This document shows positions 53,301 through 59,598 of a stretch of 59,598 nt of DNA, piece after piece. Position 1 is the first letter of the stretch. Each line of letters begins with the position of its first letter. A program made the translations under genes and the position numbers. A model generated the notes under the pieces. It did no database searches, was not told where the DNA came from, and saw only the letters and a program-made list of their open reading frames with translations. The stretch is from Opitutia bacterium. GTDB taxonomy: Bacteria; Verrucomicrobiota; Verrucomicrobiia; Opitutales; Opitutaceae. Location of the stretch: NCBI GenBank assembly GCA_947449835.1, contig CANFSZ010000010.1, positions 1 to 59,598 of the forward strand. The letters are read 5' to 3'.

Positions 53301-56194
53301 GAACCGCCGAAGATGAGTTTGCCGTCTGATTGGAGGGCGAGGGCGAAGATTTCGCCGTTAATGAGGGGTTTATAGGAGCTGTCGAAGGTGCCGTCGCGAT
53401 TGAGGCGAGCGAGGTTGGAGTTGGTCAGACCGGTCTCGTTGGTGAAGGCGCCGGCGACGACGATTTTACCGTCGGGCTGGACGAGGATGGCGCGGAGGGT
53501 GCCAGTGAGTTGGCGAACGCCGTAGTGGTCGAAGGAGGAACGCAGCGAGCTGTCGCGCTCGAACCAGCCGAAGTTGCCGGTGGTCGTGGTGGCGGTGCTG
53601 CGGGCGGGTTGAACGATGAGGGCGGAGACGGGGCCGTCGGGGTTGGGGGCGAAGGCGGTTTCGGCGCTGCCGGCGGCGCTGTAACGGGCGAGATTGTTGC
53701 TGGTGGCGCCGGCGAAGTTAGCAAACGTGCCGGCGACGATGAGTTTGGAATCGGGTTGGACGGCGAGGGTCGTGACTTGGCCACCGTTGGCGGCGGTCAA
53801 GGCGGGGTCGAAGGTGGAATCGACGAGGCCGGCCGCAGTGAGGCGGACGATGTGATTAGGGGCGAGGACAAGGCCTTGGCCGGCAGGGGTGAGGGCGTTG
53901 AAGCCGCCGCTGGCGATAATTTTACCGCTGGAGAGGACGGTGAGGCAATTGACTTGGCCGCCGGCGTTCGGGTTGAAGGCGGTGTCGACCGAGCCGTCGG
54001 TGTTGAGGCGGGCGATGCGGTTAATATCGACGTTATTGGCGAGGACGTCGCCTTTGCGGAAGAAACTGAATTGGCCACCGACGATGATCTTGCCGTCGCT
54101 TTGGAGTGCGATGGAGTTGATCTGGGCGCTGGCGCGGGGGTTGTAGCCAGTGTCGACCGAGCTATCGGCATTGAGGCGGGCGATGTAGTAGCGCGTCGTG
54201 AAATCGGTGTCGGTCTTGGGCTGGAGCGCGGTGAAAGCGCCGGCGATGACGATCTTGCCGTCGGCTTGGATGACTTGGGTGAGGACGTTGCCGTTGAGGT
54301 TGGGCTGCCAGGAGGTGTCGACGGTGCCGTCGGAGTTCAGGCGGGCGGAGTAAGCGCGAGCGGTGGAGGAGGTGCCGGCGTTGGGCGTGAAATAAGTGAA
54401 GCTACCACCGAGGAGGATTTTGCCGTCGGACAAGGCTGTGATGACGTTGGGGGTGCCGTTGGCGCCGGGGTCGAAGGAATCGACGGTGCCGTCGGTGTTG
54501 AGGCGGGCGAGGTAGTTGCGCGTGGTGGTCGATGAGGTGCCGTTGGGCTGGAAGGTGGTGAAGGCGCCGCCGATCAGGAGTTTGCCGTCGGGCTGGAGGG
54601 CGAGCGAGGAAACTTGGGCGTTGGGCGTGGGGTTGTAATTACTATCAACGCTGCCGTCGGCATTGAGGCGGGCGACGTAGCGGCGGGTGGTGCCGCTGAT
54701 GTTGGAGAAGGCGCCGCCGAGGAGGATTTTACCATCGGCTTGGATGACGATGGCGGAGACGAGGTCGTTCGCCACCGGGGCGAAGGTCGTATCAACGGTG
54801 CCATCGAGATTGAGGCGGGCGACGTAATTGCGGGTGAGGCCGCCGACGATGGTGAAATAACCGCCGATGAGGGTTTTACCATCGGGTTGGACGGCGTGGG
54901 TGAGGACGCGGCCGTTGGCGGAAGGGTCGAGGGTGGTGTCGACCGAGCCGTCGGCGTTGAGGCGGGCGAGGCGATTGCGGGTGATCGGGATCGAGGCGCC
55001 GCTAGAGCGGAGTTGTGTGAAGTAGCCGCCAATGATGATTTTCGTGTCAGCTTGAGCGGCGAGAGCGTAAATGGGGCTGTTGCAATTGGTGGTGAAGGCG
55101 GGGTCAAGGGTGCCGTCCACCAAAATGCGGGCGATGAAGGGACGGGGCGACGGGGAGGCGTCGTTGTTGGGGCGGAGGACCGTGAAGGCGCCACCGACGA
55201 TGAGGGAGCCGTCGGCTTGGACGAGCAGGCTGTTCACGTTACCGTTGGCGTTGGGATTGAACGAGCCGTCGAGGGTGCCGTCGGCGTTGAAACGAGCGAG
55301 TCGGCTACGGGTGGAAACGGAGCTGTCCCCGACCGGTTGAACGGTGCTAAAAGTGCCGCCGATCACGATCTTGCCGTCGACCTGGACGGCGATGGCGTTG
55401 ACGGAAGCGTTGGGCTTGGGGTCGAACTCGGAGTCGGGGTAACCGTTGACATTGAGGCGCACGAGGCGGGAGCGAACGGTGGAGACGGCGCCTTCGGGGT
55501 TGAGCGAGGTGAAGGAGCCACCGGCGATGATTTTACCATCGCCTTGAAGGGCGAGGCTGAGGACAGCGGCGTTGGGGCTGGGGTTGTAGGTGGGGTCGAG
55601 GGAGCCGTCGGCGTTGAGGCGGGCGATGTAATTGCGAACTGTGGTGCCGACCGTGCGGAAGGTGCCGCCGATGACGATCTTGCCGTCGGCTTGGACGACG
55701 ATGGACGTGACTTGCGGGGCGAGGCTGCCGGTGACATTAGGGTTAAACGCGGTGTCGAGCGAGCCGTCGGCATTGAGCCGAGCGAGGCGGTTGCGCGTGG
55801 TGGCAGTGGCCGCGTTGTTGGGTTGAAGCGTGGAGAAGAGGCCGCCGATAAGGACCTTGCCGTCGGACTGGAGCGCGATGGCGGTAATCTGATCGTTGGC
55901 GTTGGGGTTGAAGTTGAGATCGAGGGAACCGTCGGTGTTGAAACGGGCGACGTAGTTCCGGTCGATTTTATCGGAGGCGCCGTTGGGTTGGACGGTGGTG
56001 AACGCGCCGCCAACGATGACTTTGCCATCGCGCTGGGTGGTGGCGACGAGGATGGCGCCGTTGACGTTGGGGTCGTAGCCGTCGTTGGGCGAGGTGCTCT
56101 GGCCGAAGAGGGCCGTGACGGCGCTGGCAAACAAAAGCACACTCGTGCAGACGAGCGCGCGGGCGCCGGAGCGGAAAAACGATGAAGACAGCAT
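50315..56194 (-). CDS. Giant exported delta-60 repeat beta-propeller protein
   Basis: 1959-residue protein with a signal peptide (FFRSGARALVCTSVLLFASAVTALFGQ). Residues about 40-1505 hold roughly 28 delta-60 (DUF5122) repeats of 45-70 residues with the core QxDGKxxxGGxFT and spacer phrases such as NYIARLNxDGTVD; about the sixteenth is degenerate. Then come a sheet-rich linker, a putative-Ig-type domain (DDLPPGMSLDPVTGIITGTP) and two copies of a C-terminal module (NLSARA, VLIRAVGPTLAKF, PGxYTxxV). The repeats usually form beta-propellers on secreted or surface proteins. No catalytic motif is visible; adhesion, matrix or glycan binding is possible. ATG 56194 is preferred over TTG 56236 because it directly precedes the signal peptide. 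Confidence 0.9.
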   Translation of the reverse strand: MLSSSFFRSGARALVCTSVLLFASAVTALFGQSTSPNDGYDPNVNGAILVATTQRDGKVIVGGAFTTVQPNGASDKIDRNYVARFNTDGSLDLNFNPNANDQITAIALQSDGKVLIGGLFSTLQPNNAATATTRNRLARLNADGSLDTAFNPNVTGSLAPQVTSIVVQADGKIVIGGTFRTVGTTVRNYIARLNADGSLDPTYNPSPNAAVLSLALQGDGKIIAGGSFTSLNPEGAVSTVRSRLVRLNVNGYPDSEFDPKPNASVNAIAVQVDGKIVIGGTFSTVQPVGDSSVSTRSRLARFNADGTLDGSFNPNANGNVNSLLVQADGSLIVGGAFTVLRPNNDASPSPRPFIARILVDGTLDPAFTTNCNSPIYALAAQADTKIIIGGYFTQLRSSGASIPITRNRLARLNADGSVDTTLDPSANGRVLTHAVQPDGKTLIGGYFTIVGGLTRNYVARLNLDGTVDTTFAPVANDLVSAIVIQADGKILLGGAFSNISGTTRRYVARLNADGSVDSNYNPTPNAQVSSLALQPDGKLLIGGAFTTFQPNGTSSTTTRNYLARLNTDGTVDSFDPGANGTPNVITALSDGKILLGGSFTYFTPNAGTSSTARAYSARLNSDGTVDTSWQPNLNGNVLTQVIQADGKIVIAGAFTALQPKTDTDFTTRYYIARLNADSSVDTGYNPRASAQINSIALQSDGKIIVGGQFSFFRKGDVLANNVDINRIARLNTDGSVDTAFNPNAGGQVNCLTVLSSGKIIASGGFNALTPAGQGLVLAPNHIVRLTAAGLVDSTFDPALTAANGGQVTTLAVQPDSKLIVAGTFANFAGATSNNLARYSAAGSAETAFAPNPDGPVSALIVQPARSTATTTTGNFGWFERDSSLRSSFDHYGVRQLTGTLRAILVQPDGKIVVAGAFTNETGLTNSNLARLNRDGTFDSSYKPLINGEIFALALQSDGKLIFGGSFDNVNGVGRSRIARLNTDGSLDTAYNPQASTTVRALILQSDGKLLVGGDFITFQPNSATTSTSRNYIARLNTDGTVDSNYNPTANGAIYTFALQSDGKLLAGGAFTAFQPGATGTATTRDYVARLNSDGTVDTGFNPMPNGVVYAIAIQPADGKPIIGGIFTAVRPNELGSYARNYIARLNTDGTLDSNFDPSANAPVNAIAPYGDGTILVGGDFTTFQPNNAAFRTSRTRLAILNSDGVLNPGFNPGPNRPVYAVVANSDGSALAAGAFSGLQADGSVLVGGAFATIGGSSLANLALVDGDGNASPSFTPNPNGLVAALVQQNDTKVIVGGNFTSIGGLPRNRLARLSITGTLDSAYNPNVDGNVAALALQADGKLVLGGTFSLVAGSFRNNLARLNIDGTLDTFFAPTINGAVNALLVRPDGKLLIAGAFTTVNGGSRLRLARLNADGTLDSTFTTTVNGEVRTLAATADGKILLGGTFTTVANTGRASVARLNSDGTLDTTFDAPANGTVYAALVQSDGAPVLGGTFTTVAGQARYNLARLASTSAATQSLIAASNRTSVTWQRSGSSPELTSARFEFSTDSANWTDLGYGTRVGTTSNWQITGINLPSTDTFYVRASGRANGLLRGLQTYNYAVTPAFNAIAAVGATTGSAFRLAMADGTVATYTADDLPPGMSLDPVTGIITGTPTNTGIYIVTVTATNAGGAISTRLNIAVSAPGSTRTDGTLLYNLSARATVTPTGLTTTGFVITGSSDKRVLIRAVGPTLAKFGIDDAVAKPHLRVIDANGKQVLENAGWSSNATLSALASRLGAFAYNAGSVDAAVSATLAPGGYTVQVSDDAAKGGTVLTEIYAADDLTTTDTPRLINLSARALVQTGKTLVGGFIVTGQPGTVQKVLVRAIGPTLAKFNVTNALAAPVLKVYDSTGARIAFNDAWANNSEVSAAAAATGAFALESGTKDAALVLSLSPGAYTLEISTTGAAGEALADIYAVPQ
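50318..51115 (-). repeat. Duplicated C-terminal 'IRAVGPTLAKF' module
   Basis: Two tandem modules of about 125-130 residues (51115-50736 and 50715-50318) share NLSARA at the start, VLIRAVGPTLAKF/VLVRAIGPTLAKF, GAFAYNAGS/GAFALESGT and a PGxYT near the end. I have seen this module at the C-terminus of other Opitutaceae exported proteins; it has no settled function. Confidence 0.75.
51680..56080 (-). repeat. Array of about 28 delta-60 coding repeats
   Basis: Tandem protein repeats encoded within the giant gene, seen on the plus strand as recurring motifs such as 'gttgaggcgggcgangt' and 'ttgccgtcgg'. Units are diverged at DNA level, so the array is old rather than recently amplified, though neighbouring units share near-identical spacers. 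Confidence 0.85.
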
Positions 56195-56424
56195 GGAAGA
56201 AAACGTTTGGACGGTAAAAACTGGGAAAGTCGGCAAGTGAGTCGAGCGCGGCGCAGACAGCCGCGGGCGAGACGAACCGTGAGATTCGCCTGCGGGCGCG
56301 GCGGGCTGAAATGCGTGAAGAGTGAGTTTTTAGTCCCGAGGCCTCGGGCGCAAGTTCCGAAAATCTCCTTCGCGCGGCCCCTGGCGTTCGGTGGGTGGCC
56401 GCGCGCGAGCCCGAAAAAGAGATT
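56195..56424. other. Intergenic region upstream of the giant gene
   Basis: 230 bp without a gene. It contains a perfect 14-bp palindrome CCCGAGGCCTCGGG (56335-56348) and a nine-base-pair GC stem (56371-56379 with 56397-56405). Neither is followed by a U-run on the minus strand, so a terminator for the epimerase gene is not convincing. No clear promoter was recognised. Confidence 0.45.
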
Positions 56425-57279
56425 TTAACGCAGCAAACCGCGGAGGAATTTCAACCCTTCGCTCGCCAACGCATCTTGCGTGGCCGCCAACGGCCGCCAA
56501 ATCGCCGCCGCATCCGCGATGGCTTTGCATTCCGGCGTGAACGACTCGATCACCACGGCGCCGTTGTAGCCGACTTCGCGCAAACCTTGCGCGACTTGCG
56601 CCCAAGCGACGAGGCCGGTGCCGGGTGCGCCGCGGTCATTTTCGCAACCGTGCACGTGCGCGAGTCGCGGACCGGCGAGGCGGATCGCTTCCAGCAACGA
56701 TTTTTCCTCGATATGCATGTGAAACGTATCGAGATGGATTTTAACCGCCGATGAACCGACTTCATCCACCAAGCGCACCGCCTGCGCGGAAGTGTTAACC
56801 AAATCGGTTTCAAAACGATTGAGCGGCTCGATCGCGAGCGTCACGCCGGCATCGGCGGCGATTTTACCCGCCTCGCGCAAACCCACGACGGCGCGCTGCC
56901 ACTCGATTTTGCGCTGCGCATCGGGCAATTGCCGCCGCTTGCCGACGGCGGAATACACCGGCCCCGCGAGCACGGTGCTGCCCCACGCCTGCGCGAGCGC
57001 GAGCGCCCCGCGAATGTAGGTGATACTCTCGCGGCGAAAACGTTCATCCTCGTGCGTGAGATCGCGCGTCGGGCCGAAGGCACCGCACACGATCGGTTTC
57101 AAACCTGTCTCGCGCAACGCGTGCGTCACCGCGCCGTCGGCCGCGAAATGTGCCGGATCTTCGACGGCGATTTCGAAGGCGTCGAAGCCCATGGCCTTGG
57201 CGCGATAAATAAGTTCGGCCGAGGCGTCGCTCATCGGCGACGTCCAGACCCAGGAATTGATACCGAGGGCGATGCTCAT
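56425..57279 (-). CDS. Sugar phosphate isomerase/epimerase (ketose 3-epimerase-like)
   Basis: 284-residue TIM-barrel protein of the AP-endonuclease-2 superfamily. It starts at ATG 57279 (MSIALGINSWVWTSPM), a start typical of D-tagatose/D-psicose 3-epimerases. Metal ligands and catalytic residues fit: E in LAIEPLNRFETD, D and H in IHLDTFHMHIEE, H in HVHGCENDRGAPGTG, and E in AVVIESFTP. The family interconverts ketoses such as fructose and psicose or acts on related sugars. The frame is open to 57387 but the extra N-terminus is hydrophobic and not conserved. It is upstream of the giant gene across 230 bp. Confidence 0.85.
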   Translation of the reverse strand: MSIALGINSWVWTSPMSDASAELIYRAKAMGFDAFEIAVEDPAHFAADGAVTHALRETGLKPIVCGAFGPTRDLTHEDERFRRESITYIRGALALAQAWGSTVLAGPVYSAVGKRRQLPDAQRKIEWQRAVVGLREAGKIAADAGVTLAIEPLNRFETDLVNTSAQAVRLVDEVGSSAVKIHLDTFHMHIEEKSLLEAIRLAGPRLAHVHGCENDRGAPGTGLVAWAQVAQGLREVGYNGAVVIESFTPECKAIADAAAIWRPLAATQDALASEGLKFLRGLLR

Positions 57280-57432
57280 GGGAAAAACAAACAGGGTTAA
57301 AAAAAGAAAGACCGCCGCCAAAAATGCCCGTCCACCAAAGCGTGTCGAGGTGATTGCGGTTCTCTGCCCGCGCGAACCCGGCACCAAACCGCGCCGATCG
57401 CTTGCATCCGCCAGCGGGGGCGTTACGTATCA

Positions 57433-57951
57433 ATGGCCATGAAACTCCGCTCCCTCCTCGTGCTCTCCTCCCTCCTCGCCTTCTTCACCTCCGCCGCTTC
57501 CGCCGCTCCGCTCAACGTCGGCGACGCCGCTCCGCTCATCTCCGCCACCACCGACGCGGGCACCACGCTCAACCTCAGTGACGTGTATGCCAAAAACACC
57601 TACACGCTCGTTTATTTCTACCCGAAAGCCGACACGCCCGGTTGCACCAAACAGGGCTGCTCGCTGCGCGACGCCAACACCGACCTCGCCGCGAAGGGCG
57701 TGGCCATCATCGGCGTCAGCACCGACAACGTCGCCGCGCAAAAAGCGTTTAAGGAAAAATATCATTTCCCTTTCACGCTCCTCGCCGACAGCGACAAAAA
57801 AGTCCTCAAAGCCTTCGGCCAATCCGCCGTGATGTTCGCCAGCCGCGAAGCCTACCTGATCAAAGGCGGAAAAATCGTTTACAAAGACACCGGCGTCACC
57901 GCCGAACAGGGCCAAAATATTCTTAAATATCTCGCCAGCGCAAAGAGCTGA
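57433..57951 (+). CDS. Exported PrxQ/BCP-type peroxiredoxin
   Basis: 172-residue thiol peroxidase with a signal peptide (about 1-24). The peroxidatic cysteine is in KADTPGCTKQGC, with the resolving cysteine five residues later as in atypical 2-Cys PrxQ/BCP proteins. Other family marks are YTLVYFYP, VIGVSTDN-like IIGVSTDNVAAQKAF and FTLLADSDKKVLKAFG. It reduces H2O2 and organic peroxides using thioredoxin-like donors, here outside the cytoplasm. Most BCP proteins are cytosolic, so export is notable. ATG 57433 is used; a second Met two codons on is equally possible. It is followed by a terminator. Confidence 0.93.
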   Translation: MAMKLRSLLVLSSLLAFFTSAASAAPLNVGDAAPLISATTDAGTTLNLSDVYAKNTYTLVYFYPKADTPGCTKQGCSLRDANTDLAAKGVAIIGVSTDNVAAQKAFKEKYHFPFTLLADSDKKVLKAFGQSAVMFASREAYLIKGGKIVYKDTGVTAEQGQNILKYLASAKS

Positions 57952-57982
57952 GGTCCGCCGCTCTCCGTCTCGGTTTTCCCCC

Positions 57983-58010
57983 AGCCCGTTGCCAGCCAAC
58001 GGGCTTTTTT
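57983..58010 (+). terminator. Intrinsic terminator after the peroxiredoxin gene
   Basis: Stem AGCCCGTT (57983-57990) with AACGGGCT (57998-58005), seven-base loop, then a T-run to 58010. It ends the peroxiredoxin transcript and lies 37 bp before the sialidase start. Confidence 0.9.
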
Positions 58011-58047
58011 GCGTCGCCAGCTAGCCCCCAGCCCACAACCCCACTCC

Positions 58048-59172
58048 ATGTTTCACCGGCATCTTATTATCAGCCTCGCGCTCGCCGTGGCTCACCCCCA
58101 AGCCGCACCCGCGAGCGTTGAAAAAATTAACGTCTTCGTCTCGGGCCGTGACGGTTATCACACGTATCGCATACCCGCAATAATCCGCGCCCAGAATCAC
58201 GACCTGCTCGCCTTCGCAGAGGGCCGCAAATCTGGTGGCGGCGACACCGGCGACATCGATCTGCTACTTAAACGATCTACCGACGGCGGGCGCACTTGGA
58301 GTGCTCAAAAAGTTCTTTGGGACGACGCGGCCAACACCTGCGGCAATCCCTGCCCCGTGCTCGACGCTTCCACCGGCACTCTTTGGTTACTCGCCACGCA
58401 TAATCTGGGCGCCGTGCATGAAAAAGAAATCCTCGACCGCACCGGCCAAGGTACCCGCACCGTTTGGCTTCTTAAGTCCACCGATCATGGCTCCACTTGG
58501 TCATCGCCCGTTGAGATCACCGCCATGACCAAAAAATCCGAGTGGACCTGGTACGCGACCGGTCCCGGCATTGGCATCCAAATCCAAAATGGCCCCCACG
58601 CCGGCCGCCTCGTGATTCCCTGCGATTACAACGACAACGACCCGATTGAACCGAAAAAATCCCGACGCGGCTCGCACGTCATATTTTCCGACGACCACGG
58701 CCAAACGTGGCAAATCGGCGGCACGATCTCACCCGGTTTTAATGAATGCCAAGTCGCTGAGCTCTTTGACGGTCGCGGTACGCTGCTTATTAATATGCGA
58801 TCGTATTTGGGCCGCGCCACCCGCGCTCAATCCCGCAGTGCTGATGGCGGCCTGAGCTGGAGCACCGCCAGCGATGCGCCGCCCCTCATCGAACCCGTCT
58901 GCCAAGCCAGCCTGCTCCGCCACGACGACGCCCATCTCCTCCTCTTTTCCAACCCCGCTCACACCAAACAACGCGTCAACCTGACCCTGCGCACCAGCTC
59001 CGACAACGCCCAAACCTGGAACGATCTCGCCGTACTCCATGCCGGTCCCGCCGCATATTCCAGCCTCGTCGCGCTCGACGCAGCCACCGTCGGTTGCCTC
59101 TACGAAAATGGCGAAAAGAAACCCTACGAGCGCATCACGTTTGCCCGGTTGCCCCTGACTTTCTCGCGCTGA
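58048..59172 (+). CDS. Exo-alpha-sialidase (GH33)
   Basis: 374-residue exported neuraminidase (signal peptide about 1-22). The arginine-site motif is YRIPAI (R41), with an acid/base aspartate in GGDTGDIDLLL, and Asp boxes STDGGRTWS (77-85), STDHGSTWS, SDDHGQTWQ and SADGGLSWS that mark the six-bladed propeller. The nucleophile pair is probably E in NECQVAEL and the tyrosine in EKKPYERITFARL. It releases terminal sialic acids from glycans. ATG 58048 is preferred; the open frame from 58009 begins inside the terminator. A sialate O-acetylesterase is encoded 10 kb upstream; no sialic acid uptake or lyase genes are in view. Confidence 0.93.
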   Translation: MFHRHLIISLALAVAHPQAAPASVEKINVFVSGRDGYHTYRIPAIIRAQNHDLLAFAEGRKSGGGDTGDIDLLLKRSTDGGRTWSAQKVLWDDAANTCGNPCPVLDASTGTLWLLATHNLGAVHEKEILDRTGQGTRTVWLLKSTDHGSTWSSPVEITAMTKKSEWTWYATGPGIGIQIQNGPHAGRLVIPCDYNDNDPIEPKKSRRGSHVIFSDDHGQTWQIGGTISPGFNECQVAELFDGRGTLLINMRSYLGRATRAQSRSADGGLSWSTASDAPPLIEPVCQASLLRHDDAHLLLFSNPAHTKQRVNLTLRTSSDNAQTWNDLAVLHAGPAAYSSLVALDAATVGCLYENGEKKPYERITFARLPLTFSR

Positions 59173-59191
59173 CTTTTACGTTCCGCCCGCG

Positions 59192-59598
59192 CTACAGCTC
59201 GTCATCGTGCGCTCCCGGCAAAGCGCTCGCCTCCGGATCGCTCCGCACGCGACCGAGCCAATCCGCGATCAACGGCTCGCGCTCCGTGATCGCCGCCGGC
59301 CACGGCGCCGCAACCAGATCGATCACGCGCAACGCTCCGTCCACGCAGCGCACAAAATTCCGCGCGTGCATATCCGCCACCAAAAACGCCCGCGGCGCGC
59401 CGCCCGCGCTGCTCTCGAGGAAAAACAACCGCGGATGATCTCGGTTCGCCCGCAAGAAACGCGACGGGATTTCGATCAACCCCGCCGGCAACACCCGCGA
59501 CACATCGTCGCCTTGCGCGAGCGGTTCGCCGAGCGCCTGCTTCGCCACCAAAATCCCCTCGGGCGTCACCGCCACCACTTCCGTCGCCATCCCGCCGA
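59192..59598 (-). CDS. Incomplete gene, possible kinase-like protein
   Basis: The frame is open at the right edge; 132 residues are visible from an internal or true ATG at 59590 to the stop. The stretch ADMHARNFVRCVDGALRVIDL resembles the HxxN...D catalytic and metal motifs of protein-kinase-like folds such as the 'polyvalent protein' kinase family. The rest (LAQGDDVSRVLPAGLIEIP, FLRANRDHPRLFFLE) is not recognised. The coding strand and C-terminus are reasonably supported by lack of other good frames, but function is a guess. Confidence 0.45.
   Translation of the reverse strand, partial: GGMATEVVAVTPEGILVAKQALGEPLAQGDDVSRVLPAGLIEIPSRFLRANRDHPRLFFLESSAGGAPRAFLVADMHARNFVRCVDGALRVIDLVAAPWPAAITEREPLIADWLGRVRSDPEASALPGAHDDEL

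Noticed and set aside
51680-56080. Regularly spaced repeats resembling a CRISPR array
   Set aside because: Units are coding, 135-210 bp long and diverged, in frame with the giant protein; no short identical repeats with unique spacers and no cas genes.
50318-56185. Several 283-698-residue plus-strand open frames opposite the giant repeat gene
   Set aside because: Their repetitive Gly/Glu/Val sequence is the mirror of the delta-60 repeats; no signal peptide or known domain; the minus-strand frame explains the region.
56335-56348. Perfect palindrome CCCGAGGCCTCGGG as a terminator
   Set aside because: No loop-compatible length and no U-run on either useful side; may be chance in GC-rich DNA.

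Overview
The window is high-GC DNA, densely packed with genes, from a Gram-negative bacterium. The gene content points to Verrucomicrobia, most likely an Opitutaceae relative of Opitutus or Lacunisphaera; this is inferred from gene families, not from a marker gene. The clues are LPS genes (kdsC, lptC/A/B, lpxD), an HPr kinase with no PTS genes nearby, a large TonB-dependent receptor, a CE15 esterase, a sialidase, a sialate O-acetylesterase, a NagB/PIG-L fusion, and a giant delta-60 repeat protein ending in a duplicated 'IRAVGPTLAKF' module. No rRNA, tRNA, IS element, prophage or CRISPR array was seen.

Layout. 1-1.8 kb: glpT and the start of glpQ (minus strand), phosphodiester uptake. 1.9-8.3 kb: a plus-strand run of a fused E1 dehydrogenase, kdsC, lptC-like, lptA-like, lptB, hprK and rph, linking envelope assembly with carbon signalling and RNA processing. 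8.4-11.2 kb: a CII-like HTH gene, then sucCD with a clear terminator. 11.2-18.6 kb: mdtABC, a membrane fusion protein plus two different RND pumps. 18.8-27.4 kb: DUF3500 and DUF4199 proteins, an exported beta-propeller glycosidase-like protein, malQ, an SDR resembling eukaryotic 3-ketodihydrosphingosine reductase, an RNA methyltransferase, a VOC protein, an N-acetylhexosamine-kinase-like ATPase and a conserved hypothetical. 27.4-32.8 kb: M20 peptidase, DUF1460 amidase-like protein and a TonB-dependent receptor (minus strand). 33.0-38.8 kb: an AraC regulator divergent from a NagB-like/PIG-L fusion, then PBP4 (dacB) with an HGSNAT-like membrane acetyltransferase. 38.9-42.8 kb: purC, cinA and an unusual uvrC. 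42.8-49.9 kb: CE15 esterase, a small toxin-antitoxin pair, a DSD1-type PLP enzyme, sialate O-acetylesterase, fatty acid desaturase and lpxD. 50-56.2 kb: a non-coding stretch with phased repeats, then the giant repeat protein. 56.4-59.6 kb: sugar epimerase, exported PrxQ-type peroxiredoxin, sialidase and an incomplete gene with a kinase-like motif.

The genes describe a saccharide-degrading heterotroph with an LPS outer membrane. One plausible functional theme is amino-sugar and murein turnover (NagB/PIG-L fusion, NagX-like acetyltransferase, PBP4, DUF1460 protein, GlcNAc-kinase-like ATPase, sialidase). The most unusual items are the altered active site of the NagB fusion, a UvrC with no iron-sulphur cysteines, a eukaryote-like KDSR signature, the ~28-repeat exported protein, and ACGCGT sites spaced at multiples of 21 bp in a convergent intergenic region.
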